Below, piece by piece: positions 24,511-34,040 of a DNA stretch of 45,900 bases. Each line of letters starts with the position of its first letter. The stretch's first letter is position 1. The DNA is from Globisporangium splendens. Lineage: Eukaryota > Oomycota > Peronosporomycetes > Pythiales > Pythiaceae. A program made the translations under genes and the position numbers. The notes beneath the pieces were generated by a model that had not been told where the DNA came from, ran no database searches, and worked only from the letters and a program-made list of their open reading frames with translations. The stretch covers positions 1 through 45,900 of the forward strand of contig VFIW01000181.1 of NCBI GenBank assembly GCA_006386115.1. Direction: 5' to 3'.

Positions 24511-26527
24511 CGAACTCGCAGGTTGGGGAAACAAGCAGTGCGCCTTCCTGCGCGGCGCGCAGGTACTCATGCGGTGCTAGCGTCAAGGGTTCGGAGTCCC
24601 ATGAAGTCAGCGGACGCGGCGCGGCGCCTAACCGGATGGGCACGCTGCTGTGGATTCCACTTGGGTCCAGGCGAATTGCCTGCCCCCCGGCCTGAAGGGT
24701 GAGACTGATACCGCCATCAAGGACGAGTTCGTCGCCCGCGTTAAGTTGCATGCGTCTGCCGGCACGGATGAGATAACTGCCGCCTATGCTCGTGGTTTGG
24801 TCCCCCCCGACATGCAGGACGTCGTCGGCTTGAGCATTTACCGTGCGTTTCCCCTGCACCAATAGCGTCGAGGTTGCCTGCACCTGGGTCGTGTCGGTGC
24901 CGGCGACGCTCAGGGCGCGGTTGCCGGCGATATGGATGGTCTCGTCGTTTCCGACGCGCTCCACGCGGTCATGCCCGATGAAGGTGGTTTCGTCGTTGTT
25001 GACGTGGTTGTTCTGATCCTTCTGGGCATGGAAGTAGATTTCTTCCAGCCCGGCCTCGTCCTCGAAGCGCATCTCGTTAAAGCCCTGGCCCTTGTGGGTC
25101 TGGCTTTTGATCGTCATCCGGGTCTTGTGCCGGGGCAGCTCGTAGGGCGGTGGCTGCGTGGCCATGTAGGTGCGGCCAACGATGATGGGTTGGTCGGGAT
25201 CGCCATTCATGAAGTTGACCAACACCTCCTGTCCGATGCGCGGGATGGCCATGTGCCCCCATGCCGCGCCAGCCCAGTTCTGCGCCGCACGTACCCAGCA
25301 GGAGCTTTGGCCGTCAAAGTTGCCCAGGCGGTCCCAGGGGAATTGAATCTTCACCCGGCCCCATTCATCACAGTAAATCTCTTCGCCGGGCGGGCCGACG
25401 ACGGTGGCCGGCTGACTGCCGTCAATGCGCGGCTTGGGTAGCGGCTCGGCGCGCCATTCGGTGCAGTCGGTGACCAGTTCGGCGGCATAGCTGTAGCGGG
25501 TGCCCTGCTCGGAATCGGTGCCGTCCTCGGCTTGGCTGGTGTGCTGGATGCCGTGGTGCTGGATGCGCACCGGGCGCCAGGCGCTGTTCCACTCATCTCG
25601 GGGGTGGCCTGCCAGCTCGAAGGAGATGCCAGGTAGCAGCCGTGGGTCGTCGCCTTCGACCCGGGCGATGCGCGCGTCACGGCGGTGGCCGCGCAAGCGG
25701 TTCTCGGTGAAGGGTTTGCCGGCCTCGTTTCTCTTGTAGCGGCCGGGGTAGTCGTACCGCTCGTAAGGCCGACGAGCGTCCTGCGCAAGGTCACGGCCGC
25801 GCAGGCTGTGTTGCTGGTCGTAGCCGGGGTTGGTGAACACGTAGTCGCGCTGGGTTTGTTGCGCGGTGCGTACGTTCTCGACGTAGCGAAAGCGGCGCAG
25901 CGCTGGGGCGGCCGCGTCGCCGCCGGCGTTGGGGTTGTACAGCACCGGGGCGTCGCCGATGCTGCCCTGGACGGCCAGCCGGTCGCTGTGAATCAGCCGG
26001 TGGCCATCGGCGTTATGCAGGAAGGTGTAGTAGAAACCTTCCTCGCGTGCAATGCGCTCCAGGAATTGGTAGTCGGTGTCGCCAGCCTGCACGCAGTACT
26101 CGCGGGGCAGGTGCTGATTGGTGACGATCAAGCCATGGTTGAGAATGCCATGGCGCTTGAGCGCACCCTCGATGATCTCCGGGACGCTCTGGGTTTGGAA
26201 GACGCGCCAATCCGAGGACAGTTTGAGCCGTGCCAGTTCGGGCTCGATGACGGCACGGTAGCGGGTGCGGCGGAAACCAGTCTCGCCCTGTTCCAGCGCG
26301 CTGACCAGGCCGTGGACGTGGCGCACCGGCTGTTCGCCGTGCCACAGTGTGAACAGCGCGGGCCGGTCCAGCACTTGGCCGAAGTCGACCGCGGGATCGG
26401 AGCTGGCCAGGTCCAGTTCAAGGCGGAAGGTCTCGGACAGCGCTTCGTCCAGGGTAAATTCGATGACGTCGAATTCCATCCCGTCGACCACGCGGAAGGT
26501 GAAGCGCAAGTCACTCTGGTGGGCCAT
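24473..26527 (-). CDS. vgrG: Type VI secretion system spike protein VgrG
   Basis: 684-aa VgrG that trimerises at the tip of the T6SS tube. The gp27-like base occupies about residues 1-370 (FRLELDLASSD, FLERIAREEGFYYTF). The gp5 OB-fold follows: CDEWGRVKIQFPWDR, SCWVRAAQNWAGAAWGHMAI and NFMNGDPDQPIIVGRTYM. The beta-helical needle spans about 480-610 (repeats such as RVERVGNDETIHIAGN), and a short C-terminal extension after it may contact the adaptor. No T6SS core genes are in the window, so this is a satellite vgrG island. The cargo is probably the effector encoded downstream. Confidence 0.93.
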   Translation of the reverse strand: MAHQSDLRFTFRVVDGMEFDVIEFTLDEALSETFRLELDLASSDPAVDFGQVLDRPALFTLWHGEQPVRHVHGLVSALEQGETGFRRTRYRAVIEPELARLKLSSDWRVFQTQSVPEIIEGALKRHGILNHGLIVTNQHLPREYCVQAGDTDYQFLERIAREEGFYYTFLHNADGHRLIHSDRLAVQGSIGDAPVLYNPNAGGDAAAPALRRFRYVENVRTAQQTQRDYVFTNPGYDQQHSLRGRDLAQDARRPYERYDYPGRYKRNEAGKPFTENRLRGHRRDARIARVEGDDPRLLPGISFELAGHPRDEWNSAWRPVRIQHHGIQHTSQAEDGTDSEQGTRYSYAAELVTDCTEWRAEPLPKPRIDGSQPATVVGPPGEEIYCDEWGRVKIQFPWDRLGNFDGQSSCWVRAAQNWAGAAWGHMAIPRIGQEVLVNFMNGDPDQPIIVGRTYMATQPPPYELPRHKTRMTIKSQTHKGQGFNEMRFEDEAGLEEIYFHAQKDQNNHVNNDETTFIGHDRVERVGNDETIHIAGNRALSVAGTDTTQVQATSTLLVQGKRTVNAQADDVLHVGGDQTTSIGGSYLIRAGRRMQLNAGDELVLDGGISLTLQAGGQAIRLDPSGIHSSVPIRLGAAPRPLTSWDSEPLTLAPHEYLRAAQEGALLVSPTCEFDADGRCKIHLRH

Positions 26528-26875
26528 CCTTGTCTTCCATGGGAGTCAATCAAGTGTCAAACGTCACTTGTATTGCCAGGGACCATGCAAGGAAATCAGA
26601 GGATATCTAAACTGCGCTCAAATACGGGGGCTTTGGATTCGGCCGTGCCTGGAGCTCCCGGCCTCCCATGTGGAGGTCGGAGGCTGACATCGGTTCGTTT
26701 TTTTATTCCCACACCGAGGCAGGCCAGGCGCAACGCTGCCCCAAGGTTCGAAGTGATGTGGAAGTGCCGAGTGCGAGGGGGCCATGTACGGCACTAGGCG
26801 CCTACTATTCTTCGGCGCAGGAAGGCGGCATTTGGCTAAAGCTTGGCCGCGGGGTCTTAAGAGGGCAGCAGCGGC
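26528..26875. other. Intergenic region upstream of vgrG
   Basis: 348 nt with no credible gene. It is less GC-rich than its surroundings and should hold the vgrG promoter. A CCGGCCTCC / GGAGGTCGG hairpin lies around 26,659-26,680. I could not pick out a convincing -35/-10 pair. Confidence 0.4.
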
Positions 26876-27550
26876 TTACAGCCGCGCGTAGGCCGCTTCC
26901 AGTTCGCGGTGCAGGATCTCGGCAAAGTCCGCGCTGGCCGGATCCTGCTGGGACAGCAGGCGCGCGAGCACGACGTTGTCTTCCTCGCCGTTCCAGATCT
27001 TGATGTAGGTGCCTTCCTTGTAGCCGTGCTGCTGGCGGAAGATGTTCAGCACGTTCTTGGACACGTACTGCGTGTAGGCGTCGTTCCAGGTCATGTCGCA
27101 CGCGGTCATGGTCTGCTCCAGGACCTTGAAGCTGGCGCGGCCGCATACCGCCAAGCCGCCGATCAGCTCGAGCAACTCCGGCACGTTCAGGGCGGCGAGG
27201 TCATGGGACTTGCCGTCCAGCGTGACGGTGACGGGCGAGGCCAGGTCAGCGACCAGCGCGCGCGCGGCGGCCTCGACGTCGCCCGCCGATTGAACGATCG
27301 TGTGCGACAGGTAAAAGTGCAGGATGTCGACCAGTTCCATCTGGACCTGGGGCAGGTCGATGGTTTGCTTCTTCCACCACTTCCAGCCGTAGTGTTCCAG
27401 CGCTTCGGCCGACTCGACGAAGGCGGCGCGCAGGAAGCGGGCGCCGCCATTGACCCAGTCCGGATTGATCATGCTGTTCAGGTGGCCTTGCAGCTTCAGC
27501 ATCGTGGCCGCCTGGGCCTGGTTCAATCCGACTACGTTGTTCACTTTCAC
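26876..27550 (-). CDS. Dimeric dUTPase-like (all-alpha NTP pyrophosphohydrolase) protein
   Basis: 224-aa protein resembling the dimeric dUTP diphosphatases of the all-alpha NTP pyrophosphatase superfamily. The metal-binding pattern is visible: E46-x2-E49 in FLRAAFVESAEALEHYGWKW followed by E72-x2-D75 in QMELVDILHFYLSH. The WKWWKKQ segment and the later YVSKNVLNIFRQQHGYKEG with its downstream KIWNGEEDN are also typical of that family. Expected role: hydrolysis of dUTP to dUMP, limiting uracil in DNA. It is monocistronic or in an operon with the small membrane protein gene upstream (69 nt gap). Confidence 0.75.
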   Translation of the reverse strand: MKVNNVVGLNQAQAATMLKLQGHLNSMINPDWVNGGARFLRAAFVESAEALEHYGWKWWKKQTIDLPQVQMELVDILHFYLSHTIVQSAGDVEAAARALVADLASPVTVTLDGKSHDLAALNVPELLELIGGLAVCGRASFKVLEQTMTACDMTWNDAYTQYVSKNVLNIFRQQHGYKEGTYIKIWNGEEDNVVLARLLSQQDPASADFAEILHRELEAAYARL

Positions 27551-27619
27551 TCCGGGGATGGGGCTGATTCAATGGCCGGAAATGTTAGCACCAACGCCCG
27601 CCGGCCACGCGCCGGCGCG

Positions 27620-28174
27620 TCAGGCGCCGTCCTTGCGATACGAGGAAGGCGTCAGGGGCGGCAACTTGTTCAGGGGCGTCTTGCGGGGATTGCGGGCGCC
27701 TCGGGCTGCCTTGAACAGCATGAAGGCAAAGAACGCCAGGAATAGGGCGGGCATCAGCTCATCCAGTTCGAACTGGGGGCTGTGCAGCGCACGGAAGGCG
27801 ATGTTGGCGGCGGCCCAGCCCGCCATGATGCCGGCCACGGTCAATACGACGCCGAGCTTGCGCCGTCCCGCCTGACGGGCGAGGGTGATGTTGGCTTCGT
27901 CGGGCTGGCCCGGCGCCGTCGCCAAAGGCGCTTGCGACGCAGAGCGCGACCGCGGGGCGGACGAAGCCGTATTGCCCCACGGGGCTTCCGACAGCGAACC
28001 CGGGGTGGGAGAGGGCGGCGCCGCCACGGGGATGGGCACCGTCACCGGGGACGTCTGCCTGCGGGCGTCGCGCCGGCTTGCGATGCGGCCAGGCGAGGCG
28101 CCGCCGGCGCTGGTCAACTCTTCGATATTAACCTTTGTCGCATTGGACCTGGATATCACAATCGTCCCATGCAT
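27620..28174 (-). CDS. Hypothetical membrane protein (184 aa), start near the contig junction
   Basis: I do not recognise the family. The N-terminal half is Pro/Ala/Ser-rich and disordered (PVTVPIPVAAPPSPTPGSLS). The C-terminal half has two hydrophobic spans (LGVVLTVAGIMAGWAAANIA and LMPALFLAFFAFMLF) and a basic tail (RNPRKTPLNKLP). I place the start at the ATG at 28174, with AAGG upstream, but the frame stays open to 28483 and the sequence there is no longer bacterial in composition. The true start could therefore have been lost at the junction. The C-terminal two thirds are certainly bacterial. Confidence 0.55.
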   Translation of the reverse strand: MHGTIVISRSNATKVNIEELTSAGGASPGRIASRRDARRQTSPVTVPIPVAAPPSPTPGSLSEAPWGNTASSAPRSRSASQAPLATAPGQPDEANITLARQAGRRKLGVVLTVAGIMAGWAAANIAFRALHSPQFELDELMPALFLAFFAFMLFKAARGARNPRKTPLNKLPPLTPSSYRKDGA

Positions 28175-28677
28175 CAAGCGCACCCTTGTTTTCTTCTGGC
28201 GGCTTGGCTTCTTTTTCGCCTGATTGGAGCTAATTTCACTGGTCTCCCTGATGCGTTGCTGCTGTTGCTCGATTTGAAAGCTTTTACCACGACGATAAGG
28301 GACTTGGAACACCGTAACCCCGACTACCTGGACCAATACATCAAGACGTCCGATTGCCAAACCCACGGTGGCTGGCCGTTGCCGACCGCGGGAAAAAAAG
28401 GAAAAAACGTTGGGACTCGGCCGGTCGTTATGTGCTTCTTCCAGAGATCCACTTGACTCGGCAGGTCGGACGTTCTTGCGCATGGGACATCAAATGCACA
28501 GGCGGCGCCGGGTGCGGAAATGGGGGATTGCACGGGAGAAACTCGTGCGCTTGGAGACCACTCGATGGGGACGTCGATTGTGGGCGGACGCTCTACATAA
28601 AAAAGTCAATTTCGTTCATGGGTCAGTACGAAAAGTAGTGCCACTCCAAGTCGGGACATATTAGGAACGGGCTCGAG

Positions 28678-29333
28678 TTACCACGGAGCCTCCCTGCTGC
28701 ACGTGGAAAGCTGCAGCGTCTCGCTCGAACGCACGTACACGAGCACGAAGGCATCCACAGGCGTCGTGCCTTTCGCAGCCACCTGCACAGCGGCTTCCTC
28801 TGCGTAATGCACACAAAGGCAGTAGATTACACGCTTTCATCATATACACATACAGTAAGCAGATTACACGCATGAGACGTACGAATCTGCGCGTCGTCCT
28901 CGGCTCGTTGTAGCACCGCCCAATGACCCACGACCGAGAGTCCGCCTGGAAGGTACTGCTTCGCATCATGCCTATAAACAAATAGACACACAAAGACAAG
29001 ACCACATTGCATGCGTCATTACAACCACAGCGTATACGCAGTTCTGCGCATATATAGCCGCGCACATGCACATAGAGATAATGCGAAATTGAACGCATGA
29101 ACGTACACATCGGCTGCAGCCTCGAGAAGTCCCCAGATCGCCACTTGGTTGCGCGTCGACTCCTCCGCTTCTACGGGGACGTTTACGCCGATCAGCGCAC
29201 CAATCGATAAATCTGCATCTGCGCTTTCAGAATCTTCGTCGTGATCCGTCACTGCGAGCGTCTTCACGGCGCGGAGAAGCGTCGACGGCACCACACCGGT
29301 TGCCATTTTACCCATATGACCGCCACACGTCAT
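28678..29333 (-). CDS. Three-exon eukaryotic gene of unknown function (139 aa)
   Basis: Proposed model: exons 29333-29109, 28955-28883 and 28799-28678, with GT-AG introns of 153 and 83 nt. Phases agree at both joints (225 + 73 + 122 = 420 nt). The product has an acidic stretch (TDHDEDSESADADLS), then IGALIGVNVP, WGLLEAAADYLPGGLSVVG and PVDAFVLVYVRSSETL. The hydrophobic strands with LPGGLSVVG faintly recall the MPN-like N-terminal domain of UFSP2/ODR4 proteins, but this is only a guess. The start could be the ATG at 29333 or in-frame ATGs 6 or 9 codons later. It is divergent from bL35m, 275 nt away. Confidence 0.55.
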
Positions 29334-29608
29334 CGTCCAAATGCAGACATGTCTACCTGTACAACATAATATTCAGCTCTTCGCCAACAGAATCATATTC
29401 AACAGGATAACAATTAGTAGCGGAACAAAATTAACGTTCATTTCCTACCAATCCAGATCCAATACCTGCATTTCTTTGTTTCAGCCAATGAAAGATATGC
29501 TATCGCAACAACTCATCGCATATCTACCAATACGAAGCCATTGTGAGCCATTTTGGAGCGATGGGCTATCAACGCACAGCCAGCGAGTGGTTAGTATCGA
29601 AACCAAAG

Positions 29609-30165
29609 ATGGCGCTCTTCCGGTACGCCTCATGCGCCTCATGCGACTCATGCGCTTCCTCTATGCGGATGCGCGTGTCTGTGGATGCGCCACGTGCATC
29701 CGCGTAGCGCGCTCTTCTCTCTCTCTATGTGTGTGTATGTGGTGTGCTCACGCTGCTTATCCCTCTATCTCTGTGCTTTGCTGTAGATCATTGACACGCC
29801 AATTCAAGTCGCTGGCTGTGACCCCTGCGCGCGTGGCTGCTCCTGCTGCTGCTTCGGCGCCTGCGCTGCGCACGTTCCCTGGTCTCGCGAATGCGCTGCC
29901 GTCGTCGGCGCTCTCGAACCCGTTCTTGACGAACGCCGCGGGCTTCCCGCAACTGCAGGTGCGCTGCAAGGGCTACAAGCTCAAGACCAAGTCGGCGGTC
30001 AAGAAACGCTTCACGGTCAACTGCAACGGCCTCGTGAAGCGCGCGCAGGCCAACAAACGACACATCGCGACCAAGAAGACCCGCGAGCGCATCCGCCGAC
30101 TCGGCAAGCCCGTCTTCGTTGAGGGCAAGATCCGAAAGAACATTCTCAGCATGATGAACAAGTAG
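29609..30165 (+). CDS. Mitochondrial large ribosomal subunit protein bL35m
   Basis: Two-exon gene: a 14-nt first exon (29609-29622), a 164-nt GT-AG intron (29623-29786) and exon 2 (29787-30165), giving 130 aa. The C-terminal ~65 residues are ribosomal protein bL35: YKLKTKSAVKKRFTVN, ANKRHIATKKTRERIRRLGK and IRKNILSMMNK. The N-terminus (MALFRSLTRQFKSLAV, Arg-rich, no acidic residues) is a mitochondrial targeting presequence, and the conserved domain starts at about residue 65. The tiny first exon is chosen because it alone supplies an ATG in phase with the presequence. This clearly nuclear gene marks the right half of the contig as eukaryotic. Confidence 0.85.
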
Positions 30166-30349
30166 ATACCTTTTTTAGACTCAAGACCGCCGAAGAGAGA
30201 GAGAAGAAAGAACAGTCACGATACCTTGCTCTTGTGCGAGCGTGGACGAAGGGAGAAGCAAGCAACGCAATGGGAAAAAATGCTCGTTCAAGCGTGTTTC
30301 TGTTTTTCTGATGTAAACGTGTGTCTTTTCAGGTATCTGCTGTTTTTGC

Positions 30350-31511
30350 TTAGGGATGGAAGATGAGGTGGAAAATGCTATCGACGACGTCGGATTTCCG
30401 CAATGTTCGATCTTCAAAGAGCTCTGTGGTTGCTCTGGCGTCACAATTCGTTACGTTGCCGTTGCTGCTGACCCCTGCCGCAGTCGGCATCATAAACTCC
30501 TTTAGCAGGAGCAACACGTCGTTGTGTGCATTATTTCTTGCGCGCTGGCTTCCAGGCGGTGCTGTGGCTTCGAGCACCAGTAGCAACGTGCTCGCCTGGA
30601 TCTCGCCACTTTCGCTTTGATCCATCGCGTGGAAGAGATCTTCGACGACATCAAGCAGCTCTACATCCACACACAAAAGCCAATGCAAAGTTATCCAACC
30701 CGAGTTGTCCCAACTCGCCGAATTTGCACTCACGTTCTAGGAGCAGACACTCTTGGACACCGCGCTGGAATTCCGCAAACGAGACGTTCTCGGTCTCATA
30801 AAGACCTTGGAGCGCGTCCCACGTGCGCTGCTGCAGCCCCTTTGGCAAGCTTTCGCACAGCGCTTCGAGCAACTTGGTAAAGTCTCGTCGATGGAGAAGC
30901 GTGGTCGTAGTGTTGCTGGCGCGGTCAAACGGGCTTTTCTTCGTGACCCCTGGCTGCTGAGTGCCCTCTGCGACATTGGCTCTGGACGGTCGCGTCGAGG
31001 TTGCTGCATTCGTTGCACTGAGGTTGCTGATCGCAGGATTGGAAGATGGCACATTGACCCTGGAGCCTCCTAGGACGGCTCCATCGCCAGCACCAGCAAT
31101 GCTCTTGGAATTCGAAATGGGTGTGCCGATGGAACGAAACACCTTTACCATGGCGTCGTGGAAACTCGCTTTGTTCGGGTGACTCGTTCGAAGGATGTTT
31201 GCCCCCGCGACGATCTTGTTTGCGTTCACCTGGAAGCTGAAGAGACTCAAAAGAGCAATTATGAACAGCAACAAATAACACACGTCTACGAGAAAGAGTG
31301 GACATTTACTTGAACTGAGCGGCGAGAAAGTTGAGCGGCATGCGCGGTCGCACTGCGAGCAACTCGGCCACGGCATTCGTGAGCAAGTCTCGTGCGTCAG
31401 ACTTGACTGGATGACATGCAGGGAATAGTAACAGAGTGAGTGCATCGATTACAACCTGACTCTTCTTGTATGCGTTTGCAATGGCAGTCAACCGAGGTAG
31501 TCGTCACTCAT
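30350..31511 (-). CDS. RIIa/Dpy-30-like and EF-hand protein, four exons (309 aa)
   Basis: Proposed exons: 31511-31493, 31406-31310, 31236-30734 and 30660-30350. The introns are 86, 73 and 73 nt, all GT-AG, and all phases agree (930 nt in total). The N-terminus carries a docking/dimerisation motif of the RIIa/Dpy-30 type (DLLTNAVAELLAVRPRMPLNFL). A middle linker rich in Ser/Asn/Thr follows. Near the C-terminus is an EF-hand-like loop (MDQSESGEIQAS). This pairing resembles flagellar proteins such as EFCAB10 and suits a zoospore-forming organism. The first exon is only 19 nt with a weak GTTGAC donor, so the extreme N-terminus is the least certain part. The later exons are well supported. Confidence 0.65.
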
Positions 31512-32075
31512 GTTCGCTTCTCGAATGCGACGCGGTTGACTTTGGTTTCTCACGAGCGACGCTTCGACCTGGGTCAAGCAATCGCTCGTTATTCTTGTCC
31601 ACGGCAACAGTGGCGGACTTTGGCGTTTATTAATCCGACCGATGGGCTCGTTGCTACCGCTTTCTTCGTATCAAATCTCTTCAGTAGTCAACACATTGAA
31701 TCGCGTCGAGCTTGGAGGAATGCGTTCTTGCATTTGCGCAAAATGTAGCCATCTGACGAAGTAAAGTTTACAGGTTGAAGGACTCGTCCGAGCGCGAACT
31801 TAACAGTTTTATGCTGGCAGGTAAAGTATACACATAAAATACATTCTGTGTCTGAAAGTTACCACCAAGTATGCATTTTGACTTGGCGAGGTAAAACTAA
31901 CATGCATCAGTACATCTGCTTTAACCCACTGAGCACCAGAGTTATCCCGAAATTTCGAAATAAGAATAATCTTGATTGAAGTATACCCAAGTGTCTCCGG
32001 CAACAAAGACGATGACGGAATGCATGATGATCGCTGCACGAACACACACACACCACCATGCGGTGGAGCATTTAT
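31512..32075. other. Intergenic region without recognisable gene
   Basis: About 560 nt of moderate GC sequence between the EF-hand gene and the glycosyltransferase remnants. Only short frames without family features are present. It should include the promoter of the EF-hand gene. Confidence 0.35.
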
Positions 32076-32453
32076 TCAATCCTGCATAGTAAACCCGATA
32101 TTTCGTGTCAACGGTGCTTGGTGGACTAAACCAACGAACGAAGCGCAATTGAATCGCAATTCTTGCACTTGTTCCTTCTGACGCAAATGCTGAGTGCTAG
32201 ATCCGTGTGCCAAGTTGTTCCTGACTTCGCTGTTAAACTGTCGTAGCTTGACCCTTTCGCGGGCAAAGAACTTGGTGTCGATATGGTATTGCCGCTGTGC
32301 AGCTGCCGCCAAGGCTTCGCGTTGCCACACGGTCGTGTTGAACAGCACTTGCTCGACGGCCCGACACACGCTCAATGGTTCGCTTGACATCGCCGTCCCG
32401 CATGGTATCACAGCTTCGTCTTTCCCTCGCATCTTGGCTTCACAGTCAATCAC
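32076..32453 (-). pseudogene. Glycosyltransferase C-terminal remnant, minus strand
   Basis: A 125-codon frame whose central part (VCRAVEQVLF, then AAAQRQYHIDTKFFARERV and KLRQFNSE) lines up with the end of the intact glycosyltransferase at 34,041-35,781 (VCASIDAML, AQRAHQQFLFDTIFFAQKM, QELREFARA). The catalytic domain upstream is missing on this strand. It lies in opposite orientation to the other two copies. Either it is the last exon of a decayed paralogue or a real short fragment; I favour decay. Confidence 0.5.
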
Positions 32454-32469
32454 TCGGTCACGAGCGCGT

Positions 32470-33620
32470 CGTCTCTGCTTTCGTCACTCGCTGTCGTGCC
32501 CGAGCTCGAGCCGCTGCGACATGGTTGTGAAGAGGGTAGTGATGCTGCCGAGGACGACGTCGCACCGTCGCCGAAGCTGCTGCGCACCAAGCACCAGCGC
32601 GTGAACATGCTCATCGTAATGTGCTTGTGACGCTCGCCACCTTCTCGATCCTGCTCGAGTACACTGCGATCGCCGACCACACAGCGCGCAAGAAATCAAG
32701 GTTTCAGCACCACTAGCTGTACCAGAGCGTCGGGGAGAACCCGAATGCGGCAGCCGACAACGACGGTGCCACGCAGTTGTGCGCGTCACTCATCGAGGTC
32801 TACGGAGAAAGCGAAGACGACGAGAGAACGAGAACGAGGACAACGAGGCACCCACTGCCGATATCGGCAGGTCGTTCAAGCAAAACCTGCCGCTGGATGA
32901 ATTGTACTAGCTTGACAGGTTCTGCGACGCGTGCATGCCGAATGAGGAGGATCTGACTGGTCGACGTCGCCAGCGCAGCGAGAACAGGGCACGTCCGAGA
33001 TGCTCCTGACCGCGCTGAGCAGGTGCCCAGACGTCGATGTATTTGTCCCTGCGACGATCCGTGGTGACCACGAGCCAGGACGCCGCCGTCGACACCAAGT
33101 GTAAGTGCGCTGCTACCTGGGCATTTTGGGTCTCAATACGACTACTGGAGAAGCCTCGGTAAGAAGAACAAGGACCCTGTTGCTCCGTCACACGATCCAG
33201 TCGACAAGTCGAATCCGTCTAGTGCTCCAGTACCACAGAGCTCGACGATGGGTGTCGCCGTCCACGCGATGCCGCACATCAATGCGCAGCAGCTTTTCGG
33301 CTTGGGCTTCAAGTGCGCCATGGGACTAAAGGGTGGCAAGAGCCTCACCGCGCACTTCACGACCGAGAACGTCTGCGATGCGATCGAGACGCTCTTGCGA
33401 AGCACTCAGGAACAGACCCGCCACGCGATCGTGGGACGCATCCACACTCAGTACTTTCTCGACATGCACGTGTTCGTGTCGGCGACGACGGAATTGCGAA
33501 CGTACGCTCGCTCACATGCGCAGAAGATCGGCACGGCGACGACAGTGGACGGTGCGCGCTCGCCAGTACCCGAATGCGTGCAGCACCGATGGCTGCGTAA
33601 AGAGAGCAGCGATAGGCATC
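32470..33620 (+). pseudogene. Degenerate glycosyltransferase paralogue
   Basis: Pieces in order match the intact gene downstream. A membrane-anchor-like segment in broken frames (TLATFSILLEYTAIADH, about 32,630-32,690) comes first. Next is CPDVDVFVP at about 33,025, with a GTAAGTGC donor-like site at the homologous place (33,100). Last is GVAVHAMPHIN to ARSHAQKIG (33,248-33,540), matching GVLVHSEVYGF to LREFARAK. The middle ~250 residues, including the catalytic EGYGHY region, are deleted, and stop codons interrupt the 5' part. It is a clear pseudogene of the same family in the same orientation, probably from tandem duplication. Confidence 0.6.
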
Positions 33621-34040
33621 GAAACGCGATCAGCGATCCGCATAATTCATTTCTTGCATGCAACACGTCACTCTTGCTCCTGAATTCTTCAATTTTATCT
33701 TTTAAATTTTCGAGTCTTTCCTTCTAAGAATAAAGTGTGCGTACTCAGCAGGAAAGACTTGGAAATATAAAGTATGCGTGTTTGGGGTTTAAAACAAACC
33801 AAGTTGCTCTCGCGTGCACTGCTTGCTCATATTTTTCATGTTTTATTACGCATTTATCTTCCCGCTCCAACGAGTCCTTTTTTCGTCCAATTAGCAGTCT
33901 GCACGCTTCTTCGCGTCTTCGTAATCTACTAGTATCTTCGCTTTCAGTAAAATATCAAATAGAAGATTCAATAAACTAAGCCAAGCCAACTGCATTTTCG
34001 TGCACACACAATCATCAAACCGCAGGAAGAGCTCCGCAAC
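33621..34040. other. AT-rich upstream region of the glycosyltransferase gene
   Basis: About 400 nt, AT-rich, no gene seen. Poly-pyrimidine stretches and a run of short A/T tracts suggest it holds the promoter and transcription start of the downstream gene. Confidence 0.35.

Noticed and set aside
29341..29786. Upstream part of the long open frame preceding bL35m
   Set aside because: It spans intergenic sequence and the intron; the spliced 14-nt first exon gives a proper mitochondrial presequence.
31306..31491. Start at 31491 for the RIIa/EF-hand gene
   Set aside because: The codon there is TTG, unlikely in a nuclear gene; the 19-nt ATG exon joined by splicing fits better.
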